Origin: an uncultured Bacilli bacterium
GTDB lineage: Bacteria > Bacillota_I > Bacilli_A > RF39 > UBA660
NCBI GenBank assembly: GCA_947632085.1
Contig: CANRNY010000015.1
Coordinates: forward strand, 1-64,000
Reading direction: 5' to 3'
Length of the DNA stretch: 64,000 nt
Shown: positions 8,728 through 17,874 of the stretch, one piece after another
How positions within the stretch are numbered: the first letter of the stretch is position 1
Layout: each line of letters starts with the position of its first letter
Notes under the pieces: generated by a model
The model's input: the letters and a program-made list of their open reading frames with translations, nothing else
Database searches by the model: none
What the model was told of the DNA's origin: nothing
Translations under genes and position numbers: made by a program

Positions 8728-10116
8728 ATGCAAGTTGGTATTTTTGAAGAATATAATAAGACTATTGATGAGATAAAAAATACACTTTTACATTTGTATA
8801 ATAAATTTCAGAGTTGTCGTTTTTTATTAGTAAGTGATTATAAAAGTGGGGCAATAAGTCAAAAGGAATATGAACATATTAAAGGACTTAGTATTTATTC
8901 TTATGATGATAGTGTTGATGAAAAGTATATGTTAAGTAAAGAAGAAATAGCTTATATTAAGTTATATGGAGCTTTTACTTCTTCAGGGGAATTAGCAGCA
9001 AGTATGGTTAATAAAAAATATTTAGATCAACAAAATATCTTAAATAATATTGGTGATTCAATTAGAATATTTTATTATTACGAAAATACATCAGAAAGAA
9101 AAAGAAAAGCAAGTTTTATTGCTGATGTAAAAAGTTTTTATGATGAACAAATTAGTGCTTGTGAAGATGAGATAGATAAATTAAAAAGAGCATTAGGTGA
9201 ACACTATTATGCTAGTCTTAATTTTCAAAAAGTTAATGGAAGATTAACAGCTTTAGTAAATGATAGAAATTACTATCTTGATAAAGCAAATAATTGTAAT
9301 TTAAAAGAATTTATGGCAGCTATTGGTCAATTTTATCATATTAATTCAGATTATTATAATTGGTATATAAGAAGATTTATTAAAAAAGAGTGTGAAAATG
9401 AGATAGAAGTAACAGATCAAGAAAGTGAAATAGATAAAGCTCAAGGATTAGTAAGTGTTATAAGTGATAATGAAAATGATAGTGTGAAGATTAATGATGA
9501 GATAGTTGAAATATCAACATTAATGAATACTTTAGTAGGGGAAATTATTAGTGATAGCTTAGATACTCAAGTACCAAGAAAGAAAATATTTGGTCGTAAA
9601 AAAGAAAATAACAAAGAAATATTATTTACTATATTCACATTTTATATGCAATATCCAATATTTGTAAAATATTTAGAACAATTTAGTCAAGATGGAGTTG
9701 TAAATTTAAATATTGTATTTGATAAATATTATGAAAAATATTATAATAATTCATCGTATGTGGACCCTAAGGCATTTAAAAATAGATTACTATTAGAAGT
9801 AATTAATTATTTAAAGAGTACTATAGAGAGTTTAGATAAGAGAAGAAAAGAAATTGGAACGACTATAAGTAGTAAAACTAAAGAATTAAATGATCAAATC
9901 GATGATATAAAAAGATATGAAATGATTAGAAAATACTATGATAGTAATAAAGAGATTATTTTAGATGTAGATAGAGTATTATTGGATTTAGGATTTAGTC
10001 TTCCAGAAATTGACCGCATATATGATGATATGAAAACATATATTGAAAATAATTTTACAAAAGAATATTTAGAGGAACCAGTTTTAAATATGAAGGTAGG
10101 GGATTATAATGATTAA
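8728..10116 (+). CDS. Unknown coiled-coil protein
   Basis: 462 residues, not recognised. Soluble, strongly charged and helix-rich: a coiled-coil-like segment around DEQISACEDEIDKLKRALGE (about 148-167), an acidic linker, a PRKKIFGRKKENNKE basic patch (about 290), and a second coiled coil (about 370-410). No signal peptide, membrane span or enzyme motif. The ATG at 8728 follows AAAAGGGGG by 6 bases; an upstream in-frame extension has no ribosome binding site. Its stop overlaps the next gene's start by 8 bases, so the two products probably work together. Confidence 0.6.
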   Translation: MQVGIFEEYNKTIDEIKNTLLHLYNKFQSCRFLLVSDYKSGAISQKEYEHIKGLSIYSYDDSVDEKYMLSKEEIAYIKLYGAFTSSGELAASMVNKKYLDQQNILNNIGDSIRIFYYYENTSERKRKASFIADVKSFYDEQISACEDEIDKLKRALGEHYYASLNFQKVNGRLTALVNDRNYYLDKANNCNLKEFMAAIGQFYHINSDYYNWYIRRFIKKECENEIEVTDQESEIDKAQGLVSVISDNENDSVKINDEIVEISTLMNTLVGEIISDSLDTQVPRKKIFGRKKENNKEILFTIFTFYMQYPIFVKYLEQFSQDGVVNLNIVFDKYYEKYYNNSSYVDPKAFKNRLLLEVINYLKSTIESLDKRRKEIGTTISSKTKELNDQIDDIKRYEMIRKYYDSNKEIILDVDRVLLDLGFSLPEIDRIYDDMKTYIENNFTKEYLEEPVLNMKVGDYND

Positions 10117-11215
10117 TGAAAAAATGATTAATAGTGTTAAGAATACTTTAGATTTTGTACAAGAATTAAGAAGTAAGTCTTTAGAAGAGTTACAAAGTAT
10201 TATTAAAGAGAATAATATAGAATGTAATAGTCGTGATAGAAGACAAATGTTAGAAGCTATTTTTACTTATTTTATAAAAGGTGAAGATATGGCTTATTAT
10301 AAGAGATATTTAGAGTATTCTAAAGTAAAAAAAGCTCGTATAATGGGTGAAACACTAGATAGTTTAAGTGATTTAACTGAACAAATTGATGGTATCTATG
10401 CTGATCGTAAAGAAGCGATGGCAAGAAGAGATAAGTCATTGAGTAATATTAAAAATTTAAAAAGTGCATTAACTGATATACCTTTTATAAGAGTTAGAAT
10501 TGCTTTTTCTCATGTTGAAAATAGAAAAAAGAGTTATATTTCTATTAGAACTAAAGATGGAATGCAAAGAGCTAATATAGATGATTCAATTACAGATATT
10601 AAAAGAAGAGGAATTATTATTAGATCTTTAAAAACACAAAAAGTAAAAAAATTACAAAAAGATTTAGAAAAACACGATGAAGTAAGTATTCCACGAGTAA
10701 AAAAAGCTTATACTGAATTTACTGATGAAGTTAAAGCTTATTGTGAGCTTTTAAGAAAGTTATTTTATGATTTATTAGATAATATGACTTTAAGAAAAGG
10801 TGCTTATAAATCTTATCGTTTAGTAAATCATATTGATGTTAATTTTGATGCTGAAGATTTAGGTATTCAAGAACCTACTTTAGATGAATTAAATAACATT
10901 GATAAAGAAAGTATTTATTTAGCTTTTATTAAATTTGCTAATTTTCCTTCAGCTGATGAATTAGATAGTAAACAATTTCAAGATAAATTAACAGAATTTA
11001 TTGTATATTATGATAAGATTGTAGCTTCACGAGCAGATTTAAAAATAAGTGGTGATAATAGTAAAGTTGCCAAAATATTTGCGCAACAAAAAGAACTTGT
11101 AAGTGAAATAATTACGAAAAAAGATGAATATGTTTTAAGCCCTTGCTTTAGTTTAGATGAAGAAGATACTTATTCATTAGTATTTACAGGACTTGATGGA
11201 GTTAGTAAAAAATAG
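10109..11215 (+). CDS. Unknown soluble helical protein
   Basis: 368 residues, not recognised. Starts 8 bases inside the preceding gene with GTAGGGGAT as the ribosome binding site. N-terminal motif SLEELQSIIKENNIECNSRDRRQMLEAIF looks like a SAP/HeH-type helix-extended-helix (about 18-46 in two parts), which would suggest nucleic-acid contact; this is a weak call. The middle is coiled-coil-like (YADRKEAMARRDKS). No membrane span. Probably a partner of the upstream protein. Confidence 0.55.
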   Translation: MINEKMINSVKNTLDFVQELRSKSLEELQSIIKENNIECNSRDRRQMLEAIFTYFIKGEDMAYYKRYLEYSKVKKARIMGETLDSLSDLTEQIDGIYADRKEAMARRDKSLSNIKNLKSALTDIPFIRVRIAFSHVENRKKSYISIRTKDGMQRANIDDSITDIKRRGIIIRSLKTQKVKKLQKDLEKHDEVSIPRVKKAYTEFTDEVKAYCELLRKLFYDLLDNMTLRKGAYKSYRLVNHIDVNFDAEDLGIQEPTLDELNNIDKESIYLAFIKFANFPSADELDSKQFQDKLTEFIVYYDKIVASRADLKISGDNSKVAKIFAQQKELVSEIITKKDEYVLSPCFSLDEEDTYSLVFTGLDGVSKK

Positions 11216-11236
11216 AATGCATAGCATTCTTTTTTT
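11214..11236 (+). terminator. Terminator overlapping the stop
   Basis: 7-bp stem AGAATGC/GCATTCT, loop ATA, T6. The TAG stop (11213-11215) runs into the 5' arm. Confidence 0.8.
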
Positions 11237-11256
11237 ATTTAAAAGAAGATAATTTA

Positions 11257-11265
11257 TGATATAAT
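11257..11265 (+). promoter_or_regulatory. Extended -10 promoter
   Basis: TGA-TATAAT, 21 bases after the previous terminator, no clear -35. Followed by AGGAGAG and the ATG at 11292. Confidence 0.55.
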
Positions 11266-11291
11266 TACTTATAGTATAGGAGAGTATTTCT

Positions 11292-12338
11292 ATGAAGAAA
11301 CATGGATTGCTTAAATTTATTATAGGGATTGTATTAATTTTATTAGTTGTAGGAGGAATTTATTTGGCTTTCTATTTTATAAATGGAGGAGAAAGTCCAA
11401 TAGATATAATTAATAATTTAACGAAAAATAATGAATTAAATGATAATTATAATGGAATATATGTTTATAAAGAAGATTTAAATGGAGCTAAATATATATA
11501 TGCTGGTTGTAATGTTAGTGCAATTGATTATTATGTTTTAGTAGTTAATGATGATTATTATAGTTTTAAAAGTTCTTGTATGGGGACTTATCCAATAGAA
11601 GAAGGTAAAACAGAAAAACTTGATATAAAGGAAAATGAAGAAAAGACGAATTTTGTTTTAAAATATAAAGATCATGATTATGTAAAAAATAATTCAATTA
11701 ATACAATTGAAACGAATAATGCAATTGCTAAAAAACTAAGTGATATTAATTTAACTAATTATGAATTAATTTTAAGAGAAACGGAATTTGAAGGTAATTA
11801 CTATGATATATCAGCTAAAATTAATGATTTATCAATAGCATTAAAGTTTACTTTTAATAAGTTAGAAGATAATACGTTTGATATTCAAATAAAGAATGAG
11901 GGAACTTCTATTTATAAGTATAATATTAAGAATTATGATAATTTACCTTTATTTTATACTTTTGGTAAGACTTTAGTAGTAATTGAACCTACTATGTCAG
12001 AAGATAAGAGTAAGTTTGCTTATAAGTTTAAAGCAATGGATAATAATGGAATAGTTTATGACTTAGATAAAATGTTTCCAATAACGGTTAATGGAGTTAC
12101 TTTAACTACTGATAATAGTGTTTATGTTACTTATAATTCATCACAAAGATACTTTACTTTATTAGTTGGATATGATGATAAAATGTGTGTTGAAAATAGT
12201 CAAAATACGAATGTTACTTATTATGAATTTAAGATAGAATATGATTATTTACATGGTAGTTTTTATACACCATCTTTCGTTAAATATGGGCGTGAAAATG
12301 AAGGATGTAATTATATAAATCGTGTTATGGGGAGGTAG
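11292..12338 (+). CDS. Unknown single-pass membrane protein with outside domain
   Basis: 348 residues, not recognised. A short basic tail, one membrane span (about 8-30, LLKFIIGIVLILLVVGGIYL) and an outside domain of about 310 residues. The domain has four cysteines in two places (AGCNVSA and SSCMGTYP; DKMCVENS and ENEGCNYI), which could form disulfides outside the cell. No catalytic motif. Start supported by AGGAGAG 6-7 bases upstream. Followed after 3 bases by a small two-span membrane protein, suggesting a membrane complex. Confidence 0.55.
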   Translation: MKKHGLLKFIIGIVLILLVVGGIYLAFYFINGGESPIDIINNLTKNNELNDNYNGIYVYKEDLNGAKYIYAGCNVSAIDYYVLVVNDDYYSFKSSCMGTYPIEEGKTEKLDIKENEEKTNFVLKYKDHDYVKNNSINTIETNNAIAKKLSDINLTNYELILRETEFEGNYYDISAKINDLSIALKFTFNKLEDNTFDIQIKNEGTSIYKYNIKNYDNLPLFYTFGKTLVVIEPTMSEDKSKFAYKFKAMDNNGIVYDLDKMFPITVNGVTLTTDNSVYVTYNSSQRYFTLLVGYDDKMCVENSQNTNVTYYEFKIEYDYLHGSFYTPSFVKYGRENEGCNYINRVMGR

Positions 12339-12341
12339 TTT

Positions 12342-12659
12342 ATGATTATTGAAGCAATTATTACAATTTTAGGATTATGTTTAACTTTTTTACCAGTTTT
12401 AATATATTTTAATTATTTACTATCTCATGTTAGTAAGAAGACAAGATTTGATTATCACTTAGAACTTGTTAAAGATAAAAAAGGAATGTTTGGTGTCTGT
12501 TTAGCTTATGGGGAACGTATTATATTTGGAATGTTTATATGTTCTTTAGGAATTTTAATGAGTGAGTTTTTTAAGAACGAATTTATGTTTATTAGTGCAG
12601 TTGTTTTACTGGTTATATATGTAATCGTCAAATATTTTGATGAAAAAAATGAAAAATAG
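12342..12659 (+). CDS. Small two-span membrane protein, unknown
   Basis: 105 residues. Two or three hydrophobic segments: about 2-22, 64-77 and 80-97 (the last two could form a hairpin), separated by a basic loop (KKTRFDYHLELVKDKK). Starts 3 bases after the previous stop with GGGGAGG as a strong ribosome binding site. Not recognised; probably partners the preceding membrane protein. Confidence 0.5.
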   Translation: MIIEAIITILGLCLTFLPVLIYFNYLLSHVSKKTRFDYHLELVKDKKGMFGVCLAYGERIIFGMFICSLGILMSEFFKNEFMFISAVVLLVIYVIVKYFDEKNEK

Positions 12660-12660
12660 A

Positions 12661-12686
12661 AAAAAGAAGATGATATCTTCTTTTTT
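12661..12686 (+). terminator. Rho-independent terminator
   Basis: AAAAAGAAGAT/ATCTTCTTTTTT with loop GAT, 1 base after the stop. Confidence 0.8.
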
Positions 12687-12689
12687 ATG

Positions 12690-12698
12690 TGATATAAT
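12690..12698 (+). promoter_or_regulatory. Extended -10 promoter of the seven-gene unknown operon
   Basis: TGA-TATAAT immediately after the preceding terminator; the next terminator is at 17818, so it probably drives seven genes. Confidence 0.55.
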
Positions 12699-12738
12699 TT
12701 CTATATAGTAGGGATTTAAAATCACGGGGTGGTATTGA

Positions 12739-13059
12739 GTGAATTTTAAAGTGGAGTTTATTAAAGAAGTAAGTAAAAGAATTAAAGAAAATATGGATAT
12801 TATTGAATCAAGTTTTAATCTAGCAGATATACAACTAGTTAAAAGTAGATTAATCAATATTGAACCAATTGAATATCGTATATCTGTTTTATTAGAAAAA
12901 GATCCTTATTTATTTTTAAATAAACTTATATATGCCATAGTTAATAAACAAGAAATTAAAGTTAGTAGTACTAATATAGCTTGTGATTTGTTGTTAGAAT
13001 TAGTTAATTTAGTTTTAGCTGAGTTTAATCTTGAAAGGATTGGTAAAATTGCAAAATAA
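12739..13059 (+). CDS. Small helical protein, unknown (operon gene 1)
   Basis: 106 residues, soluble, mostly helical (EVSKRIKENMDIIESSFNLA at the N-terminus, CDLLLELVNLVLAEFNL near the end). Starts with GTG, 6 bases after CGGGGTGGT; no ATG is available in frame nearby. No recognised family. First gene of an operon ending at 17819; overlaps the next gene. Confidence 0.5.
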   Translation: MNFKVEFIKEVSKRIKENMDIIESSFNLADIQLVKSRLINIEPIEYRISVLLEKDPYLFLNKLIYAIVNKQEIKVSSTNIACDLLLELVNLVLAEFNLERIGKIAK

Positions 13060-13261
13060 TGTTAATTTTAGAAATGATTTAGCAATTGGGTATTTAGATT
13101 CTTTAGCTGAATATGATCATCGTGAAGAATTTAATGAAGAGTTTTCAAAAATGGAAGATTATATTAAAGAGATTGTTGCGACTTCTAAAAATCGTGATTT
13201 ATTAGAAAGAATTAGAAGAATAATAGCTTATAAAGAAAAAAATAAAGAAATGACAGTATAG
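13049..13261 (+). CDS. Small charged protein, unknown (operon gene 2)
   Basis: About 70 residues from a TTG at 13049, preceded by AAAGGATTGG. A TTG at 13031 in the same frame would add six residues but sits on that ribosome binding site. Content is helical and charged (EYDHREEFNEEFSKMEDYIK). The start is uncertain and the function unknown. It overlaps gene 1 by 11 bases. Confidence 0.45.
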   Translation: MQNNVNFRNDLAIGYLDSLAEYDHREEFNEEFSKMEDYIKEIVATSKNRDLLERIRRIIAYKEKNKEMTV

Positions 13262-13272
13262 AGGGTGATAAA

Positions 13273-14307
13273 ATGAGATGTCCAAATTGTGGTGCCTTTG
13301 TTGAAGACAATAAAACTGTTTGTACTATGTGTGGAACACCTATAAATAAAGATAATAATCAAAATATGGGATTTAATACTTTTGTAGTTAATGACGGTAA
13401 TCCATTTGGTAATACGGGGGGATTTAATAGTAATAATACTAACAGTTTTAATAATATGAATAACATGAATAATATGAATGGCATGAATACTTTTGGTTCA
13501 GGAAATATAACTGGTTCTTATAATACTAATCAACCATTTAATGGAAATCCTAATGCCAATCCTAGTTTTAGTACAGGTACTTCATTTAGTAATGGCAATA
13601 TGAATCAAAGTGTTAGTAAAAGAACTGAGGATTATGAAAGAAAGTTTAATAGTTATCAAGATCAAGATTATAAAACAAATATAAAAAAGGAAGATAAAGA
13701 TATTTTTGACTTTTTTTCTGAAAATAAAACAATTATTAAAATAGTTTCAATTTTGGTATTGGTTGCAATTTTATCATTTGCGGGATTTAAATATTATCAA
13801 TATCGAAGTAAAGATAAAGCTACAGAACCTGTTTTATTGAATTTATATTTTGAAGTAGATTCTAGTTTACAACAAGTAGCAGGTAATTCAAATAGTAGTG
13901 TAGTATTTAATAAAAGTGGTGAAAAAGGTAGTGCTTGTTCAATTTCTATTACTTATGGTTCTAGTACATCAGGAGATCATGTTCATGAATTTTTTAAGAA
14001 TAAGAAAAAAGAAATTGAACCAGAAAGAGATACAAGTGCAAATGTTGTTGATGAATTAAAAATATTTACGCCTTCTGAAAGTAATATGAGTATTAATGAT
14101 GAAAATTGGTATTATTTAAATATCTTTTATAAATTAGCTAAGGATGCTGATCCAACATTCTTAAAATATAAATATTTAACAGCAACTTATAAAGGATATT
14201 ATTATGATATTGAATTAGTTAATAATAGTAATGATGTGGCTTGTAATGCGTCATTAGATAATTTTGCTAAATCTTTAAAATTTGTTGATGCAGAGAAAAA
14301 AAAGTAG
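13273..14307 (+). CDS. Zinc-ribbon, Asn-rich, single-pass membrane protein (paralogue 1)
   Basis: 344 residues. Order: zinc ribbon CPNCG...CTMCG (residues 3-22), an Asn/Met/Gly-rich low-complexity stretch (about 30-115), one membrane span (about 153-173), and an outside domain of about 165 residues with two cysteines (GSACSISITYG and DVACNASLDNF) that could pair. The outside domain ends in KYKYLTATYKGYYYDIELV, closely matching the next gene. Membrane proteins with N-terminal zinc ribbons are common in Firmicutes, but this outside domain is not one I know. GGGTGAT precedes the ATG. Role unknown; the layout suggests linking an outside domain to a cytosolic zinc-bound module. Confidence 0.7.
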   Translation: MRCPNCGAFVEDNKTVCTMCGTPINKDNNQNMGFNTFVVNDGNPFGNTGGFNSNNTNSFNNMNNMNNMNGMNTFGSGNITGSYNTNQPFNGNPNANPSFSTGTSFSNGNMNQSVSKRTEDYERKFNSYQDQDYKTNIKKEDKDIFDFFSENKTIIKIVSILVLVAILSFAGFKYYQYRSKDKATEPVLLNLYFEVDSSLQQVAGNSNSSVVFNKSGEKGSACSISITYGSSTSGDHVHEFFKNKKKEIEPERDTSANVVDELKIFTPSESNMSINDENWYYLNIFYKLAKDADPTFLKYKYLTATYKGYYYDIELVNNSNDVACNASLDNFAKSLKFVDAEKKK

Positions 14308-14317
14308 GAGGGATTAA

Positions 14318-15451
14318 ATGAAAAAGTGCCCAAAATGTGGAACAGTTTTAGATGATTCTAAAAAAACTTGTTATATGTGTGGTACTGTATTAAATAATAA
14401 TTCTCCTTTAAACTTCGGTGATACTTTTGATAATCAGATTGGAGCGACAGTTACAAAGGGTCAGGATAATGTCTTTAATAATGTCGAAAGTATTAATCAA
14501 AACAATGTCGGAAATTTTCAAAGTAGTGGAACAACTAACTTGTTTAAAGATCAGTTTAATAATTTAAATTCGATTCAATATGATGAAAGAACGGCATTAG
14601 AAAAAATATTTTCTGATGATTCGCGTTTCAAGAGTAAAGATGAAATTAATGCAATGGGTAATGTTCTACAAAATGGTTCGAATAATAACAATAAGAGTAA
14701 AGGGGTTTATACAGGGCCTAATAATATGGCTAGTAGCGGAGCTTATGTTCAACAGAACGATAATGGTGTAGTTAACCAAAATTATAATAGTAATGCTAGT
14801 AATAATGCTAATATGCAAATGCCATATGATAATAAGAATACCCAACAAATAAATTGGGGTGATAACTTAAAAGATACTAGTAACAAAGTTAAATTTCATT
14901 TAAGTTTAACTTTTATCTTTAATTTAATTTCTTTTGTTTTATTTGTGGCGGTAATGTTATTCGTGTATTTTGGTTATTTTAAACCAAAGAAAGATGCGAA
15001 TGTAGAATTTGGGGGATTGGTTTATTCAATTAATTCTGATTTTATTTTGAAAAAAGATGATAAATTTAATCGTTATTATACGATGGGTGAAGATTGTACT
15101 ATAAGTATTACTTATGGTCAAACTAATGATGTTGATGGCTTTGTATCAAGTTATTTTGATGAAGTTAGAGATCTTTATGAAGATGCTTCAGGATATACGA
15201 CATCAACGGAAGAACTTAAAATAAATGGCAATACATGGCAAGAATTAAATGTTATTAAATTACAAGAAAATCCAGCAGGAACAGGTGGATATTCAACAGA
15301 TACGAAATTTAAATATATTGCGATGGTTTATAAAGGAACATATTATGATATTAGATATTCTAATCAACAAGGAGATGGAACTTGTTCAGCACATTATGAT
15401 AACTTTATAAATTCATTAAAATTTAAAGTAGAAAAAGAAGATGAAGAATAA
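14318..15451 (+). CDS. Zinc-ribbon, Asn-rich, single-pass membrane protein (paralogue 2)
   Basis: 377 residues, same layout as the gene before it: zinc ribbon CPKCG...CYMCG (residues 4-23), a long Asn/Gln-rich stretch (about 35-180), one membrane span (about 196-219) and an outside domain with EDCTISITYGQ, KFKYIAMVYKGTYYDIRY and GTCSAHYDNFINSLKF. The same C-x-I-S-I-T-Y-G and final C...NF..SLKF pattern is shared with paralogue 1, so they arose by duplication. GGAGG lies 8 bases before the ATG. Function unknown. Confidence 0.7.
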   Translation: MKKCPKCGTVLDDSKKTCYMCGTVLNNNSPLNFGDTFDNQIGATVTKGQDNVFNNVESINQNNVGNFQSSGTTNLFKDQFNNLNSIQYDERTALEKIFSDDSRFKSKDEINAMGNVLQNGSNNNNKSKGVYTGPNNMASSGAYVQQNDNGVVNQNYNSNASNNANMQMPYDNKNTQQINWGDNLKDTSNKVKFHLSLTFIFNLISFVLFVAVMLFVYFGYFKPKKDANVEFGGLVYSINSDFILKKDDKFNRYYTMGEDCTISITYGQTNDVDGFVSSYFDEVRDLYEDASGYTTSTEELKINGNTWQELNVIKLQENPAGTGGYSTDTKFKYIAMVYKGTYYDIRYSNQQGDGTCSAHYDNFINSLKFKVEKEDEE

Positions 15452-15472
15452 AGAATAAATGGGGATGATAAG

Positions 15473-15730
15473 ATGAATATTGATGAAGAAAATTTAAATA
15501 CTCTAAGAAAAGAATTGGAAAGTAAATATAATAAATTAGAAAGAGAAATAAGTTTATTATATAATCAAGCTAATGATGAACAAGCTAAGATTAAAGAAGA
15601 CTTACAAGATTTAGTTGAACAACAAATAGATTTAATAGATTTAATATTCAATAATTTACAAACAACTCCTAAAATGTATGAAGAGTTAATAAAACTTAAT
15701 AAGGAATATAATAATCAAGTAGGTGAATAG
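15473..15730 (+). CDS. Small coiled-coil protein, unknown (operon gene 5)
   Basis: 85 residues, almost entirely predicted helix with heptad-like Leu/Ile spacing (LRKELESKYNKLEREISLLY, LQDLVEQQIDLIDLIFNNL). GGGGATG ribosome binding site. It ends one base before the next ATG. Likely an oligomerising partner of its neighbours; no family recognised. Confidence 0.5.
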   Translation: MNIDEENLNTLRKELESKYNKLEREISLLYNQANDEQAKIKEDLQDLVEQQIDLIDLIFNNLQTTPKMYEELIKLNKEYNNQVGE

Positions 15731-15731
15731 C

Positions 15732-17558
15732 ATGAGAAAAGAAAAAAGTAAATTCTCAGCTTTTAAATTATTTTATAATGAAATAATTTATAAAGATAAT
15801 TCATCTGTAAATTATTATAATGTTGAATATAATATTAAAGAAATTAGAAATATTGTCTTAACAGTTAGAAGTACCCCCAAAAATAATATTGATTTTTATA
15901 ATACAAAATTGAATAGGGCGAAGAAAAGAATTAAATATCATTTAGGTAAAATAGCAGAATATAATAATGATATATATGAGTATTTTTATTTTCTTTATAA
16001 GACAAAAACTAAAGATTTACCTGAAGATAAAGAACTTATTCCTTATTTACTTACTGATTCTTTTTATGAAGATTATAAAATAGATAAAGAAGGAAATTAT
16101 AAAGATAATAATGTCGTACCTCGTTTTTCTTCTTTAGAGAAGAAACATCTTAGAGATGATGCTAAAAATATTAGTGGTTTTGAATACTTCATTAAATTAT
16201 TAGCAGGTAGTGATTATTCTTTTTTATATTATAATTTTTTAAATAAAGCTAGTTATTTATTTAATGTTAAACCATTATATGATGAAGAATATAGTGAATA
16301 TCATCTTAGAACTAATAAGATTTTAAATGAAACAGAACATTTAATTAGAAGAATAGAGAAAAAAGCTAGATATTGTGATGATTATGAAATATTTAAAGAG
16401 ACTATGAATATTATTTATAAAATAAATTTTGATGATTGGACGAATAAAATAAGAGAACTGATTATTGATTATTTTAATAAGGTATATAATGATAATAAAG
16501 ATGATATGGCTTTAAGAGAAATGTTTAATAAATCAAATGATATAACATTTCAAAGATATTGTGAATTATCTGATATCTTAGTAGAAGAAAAAGCAAACTT
16601 AATGGAAAGCTTTGATAATGATAGTTTTGTTAAAAAGAATGTTAATGATTCTTCATATACGATTAGATTTAAAGATAATTTAATTAATAATTATTTTGAT
16701 CAAAGATATAAAAATACTTTAAGTGAAAATAGTAAAGTTACTGATTATGTTGATAGAGCTATTGAGTTATATGGTTTAGCTTATTCTTTAGCTGATGAAG
16801 TATTTGAAAGAATTATGTTTGATAGTAGTCATTCAGAAAGTTTAATGAGAAATAATGATGTAAATAGTGCTCTTTTATTTAAGATATATGATTTATATAA
16901 TCCAATTTATTTAATTGGAATATATCAAAAAGCAAAAAATGAGTTTGATGAGAGTTTAAAAAAACATGATCAGGAATTTATAGATAGTTATGAAAAATAC
17001 TTAAATAATCGTAAGATGGAATTGGATTATCATGGTCCTGTACCAAGTATGGAAACAATAAAAGTTAATATTTTAAATCGAAGAAAAGAATTTATATTAG
17101 AACATTGTATAACTGATTTAAAAAATATTGATATCTTCCGTAATTATGATACGAGAAATTATGATTTAACGATTATGGCTGATGGACTAAAAAATGGTGA
17201 ATTAGTTAATTTATATGAAGATATTAAAGAAAAGATAAATAGTTTTGATTATACTTCAATGCATTTTTATGATAAATTAGTTAATAAAGAAAAAGATTTA
17301 GAAAAGAATTTATTACTTAAAGCAGCTCAAGAATTTATAGTTAAGTTAATATATAATAATTTGGATTTAAAATTAAATAGTGATATGGAAATTAATGATA
17401 AGTATCGAGATATTTGTTATGGTTATTTAAATGAACAAATATTATTCTTAGATGATAATATAAATGATAAGAATAATGATAATAAATTTGATGAATTCTT
17501 AGTAGCGAGAAATAGTTTTAAAGAAGTAAGTAAATGGGCAGAGTATATAAAGAATTAA
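15732..17558 (+). CDS. Large soluble helical protein, unknown (operon gene 6)
   Basis: 608 residues, not recognised. Very rich in Asn, Lys, Asp and Tyr, helical, no signal peptide or membrane span. Local basic segments (RAKKRIKYHLGK, RRIEKKARYC) alternate with acidic ones. The ATG at 15732 follows AGGTGA (15721-15726); an upstream in-frame GTG lies on that site. No enzyme motif seen. The largest product of the operon, so perhaps the core that the small helical proteins bind; this is inference. Confidence 0.55.
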   Translation: MRKEKSKFSAFKLFYNEIIYKDNSSVNYYNVEYNIKEIRNIVLTVRSTPKNNIDFYNTKLNRAKKRIKYHLGKIAEYNNDIYEYFYFLYKTKTKDLPEDKELIPYLLTDSFYEDYKIDKEGNYKDNNVVPRFSSLEKKHLRDDAKNISGFEYFIKLLAGSDYSFLYYNFLNKASYLFNVKPLYDEEYSEYHLRTNKILNETEHLIRRIEKKARYCDDYEIFKETMNIIYKINFDDWTNKIRELIIDYFNKVYNDNKDDMALREMFNKSNDITFQRYCELSDILVEEKANLMESFDNDSFVKKNVNDSSYTIRFKDNLINNYFDQRYKNTLSENSKVTDYVDRAIELYGLAYSLADEVFERIMFDSSHSESLMRNNDVNSALLFKIYDLYNPIYLIGIYQKAKNEFDESLKKHDQEFIDSYEKYLNNRKMELDYHGPVPSMETIKVNILNRRKEFILEHCITDLKNIDIFRNYDTRNYDLTIMADGLKNGELVNLYEDIKEKINSFDYTSMHFYDKLVNKEKDLEKNLLLKAAQEFIVKLIYNNLDLKLNSDMEINDKYRDICYGYLNEQILFLDDNINDKNNDNKFDEFLVARNSFKEVSKWAEYIKN

Positions 17559-17570
17559 GATGGTGATATT

Positions 17571-17819
17571 ATGTTAGAAAATTATATTTTAAAGTATAAA
17601 GAATTATCGATTGATTCTAAAAGAGAAATGTTACTTAAAGAAATTAGAGAATTGCTTGATACTTTAGAAGATATTTGTAAGAAAAGAAATATTAATATTG
17701 ATACCTTAAAAAGTTCGACTTTAATAAATAATAAAGATATTTTGTTTGAAGAAGATTATTATAATTTAATTTTTATTTATATTGTTTATATTAAAGAAGA
17801 TTTAGCTTTACTATTATAA
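17571..17819 (+). CDS. Small helical protein, unknown (operon gene 7)
   Basis: 82 residues, starts 12 bases after the previous stop with GATGGTGAT. Charged N-terminal helix (SIDSKREMLLKEIRELLDTL) and a hydrophobic C-terminal one (YYNLIFIYIVYIKEDLALLL), not clearly a membrane span. Last gene of the operon. Confidence 0.5.
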   Translation: MLENYILKYKELSIDSKREMLLKEIRELLDTLEDICKKRNINIDTLKSSTLINNKDILFEEDYYNLIFIYIVYIKEDLALLL

Positions 17820-17839
17820 AGTACCTTTTGGTACTTTTT
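17818..17839 (+). terminator. Terminator of the unknown operon
   Basis: 8-bp stem AAAGTACC/GGTACTTT, loop TTTT, T tail; the TAA stop ends at 17819 inside the 5' arm. Confidence 0.8.
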
Positions 17840-17845
17840 ATTTTG

Positions 17846-17854
17846 TGTTATACT
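17846..17854 (+). promoter_or_regulatory. Extended -10 promoter
   Basis: TGT-TATACT seven bases after the preceding terminator; no clear -35. Confidence 0.5.
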
Positions 17855-17874
17855 AGGTGTAAGGGAGTGAGACA

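Noticed and set aside
12690-17839. Type VII secretion (WXG100) operon
   Set aside because: No WXG motif, no EssC/FtsK-type ATPase; small helical proteins alone are not evidence.
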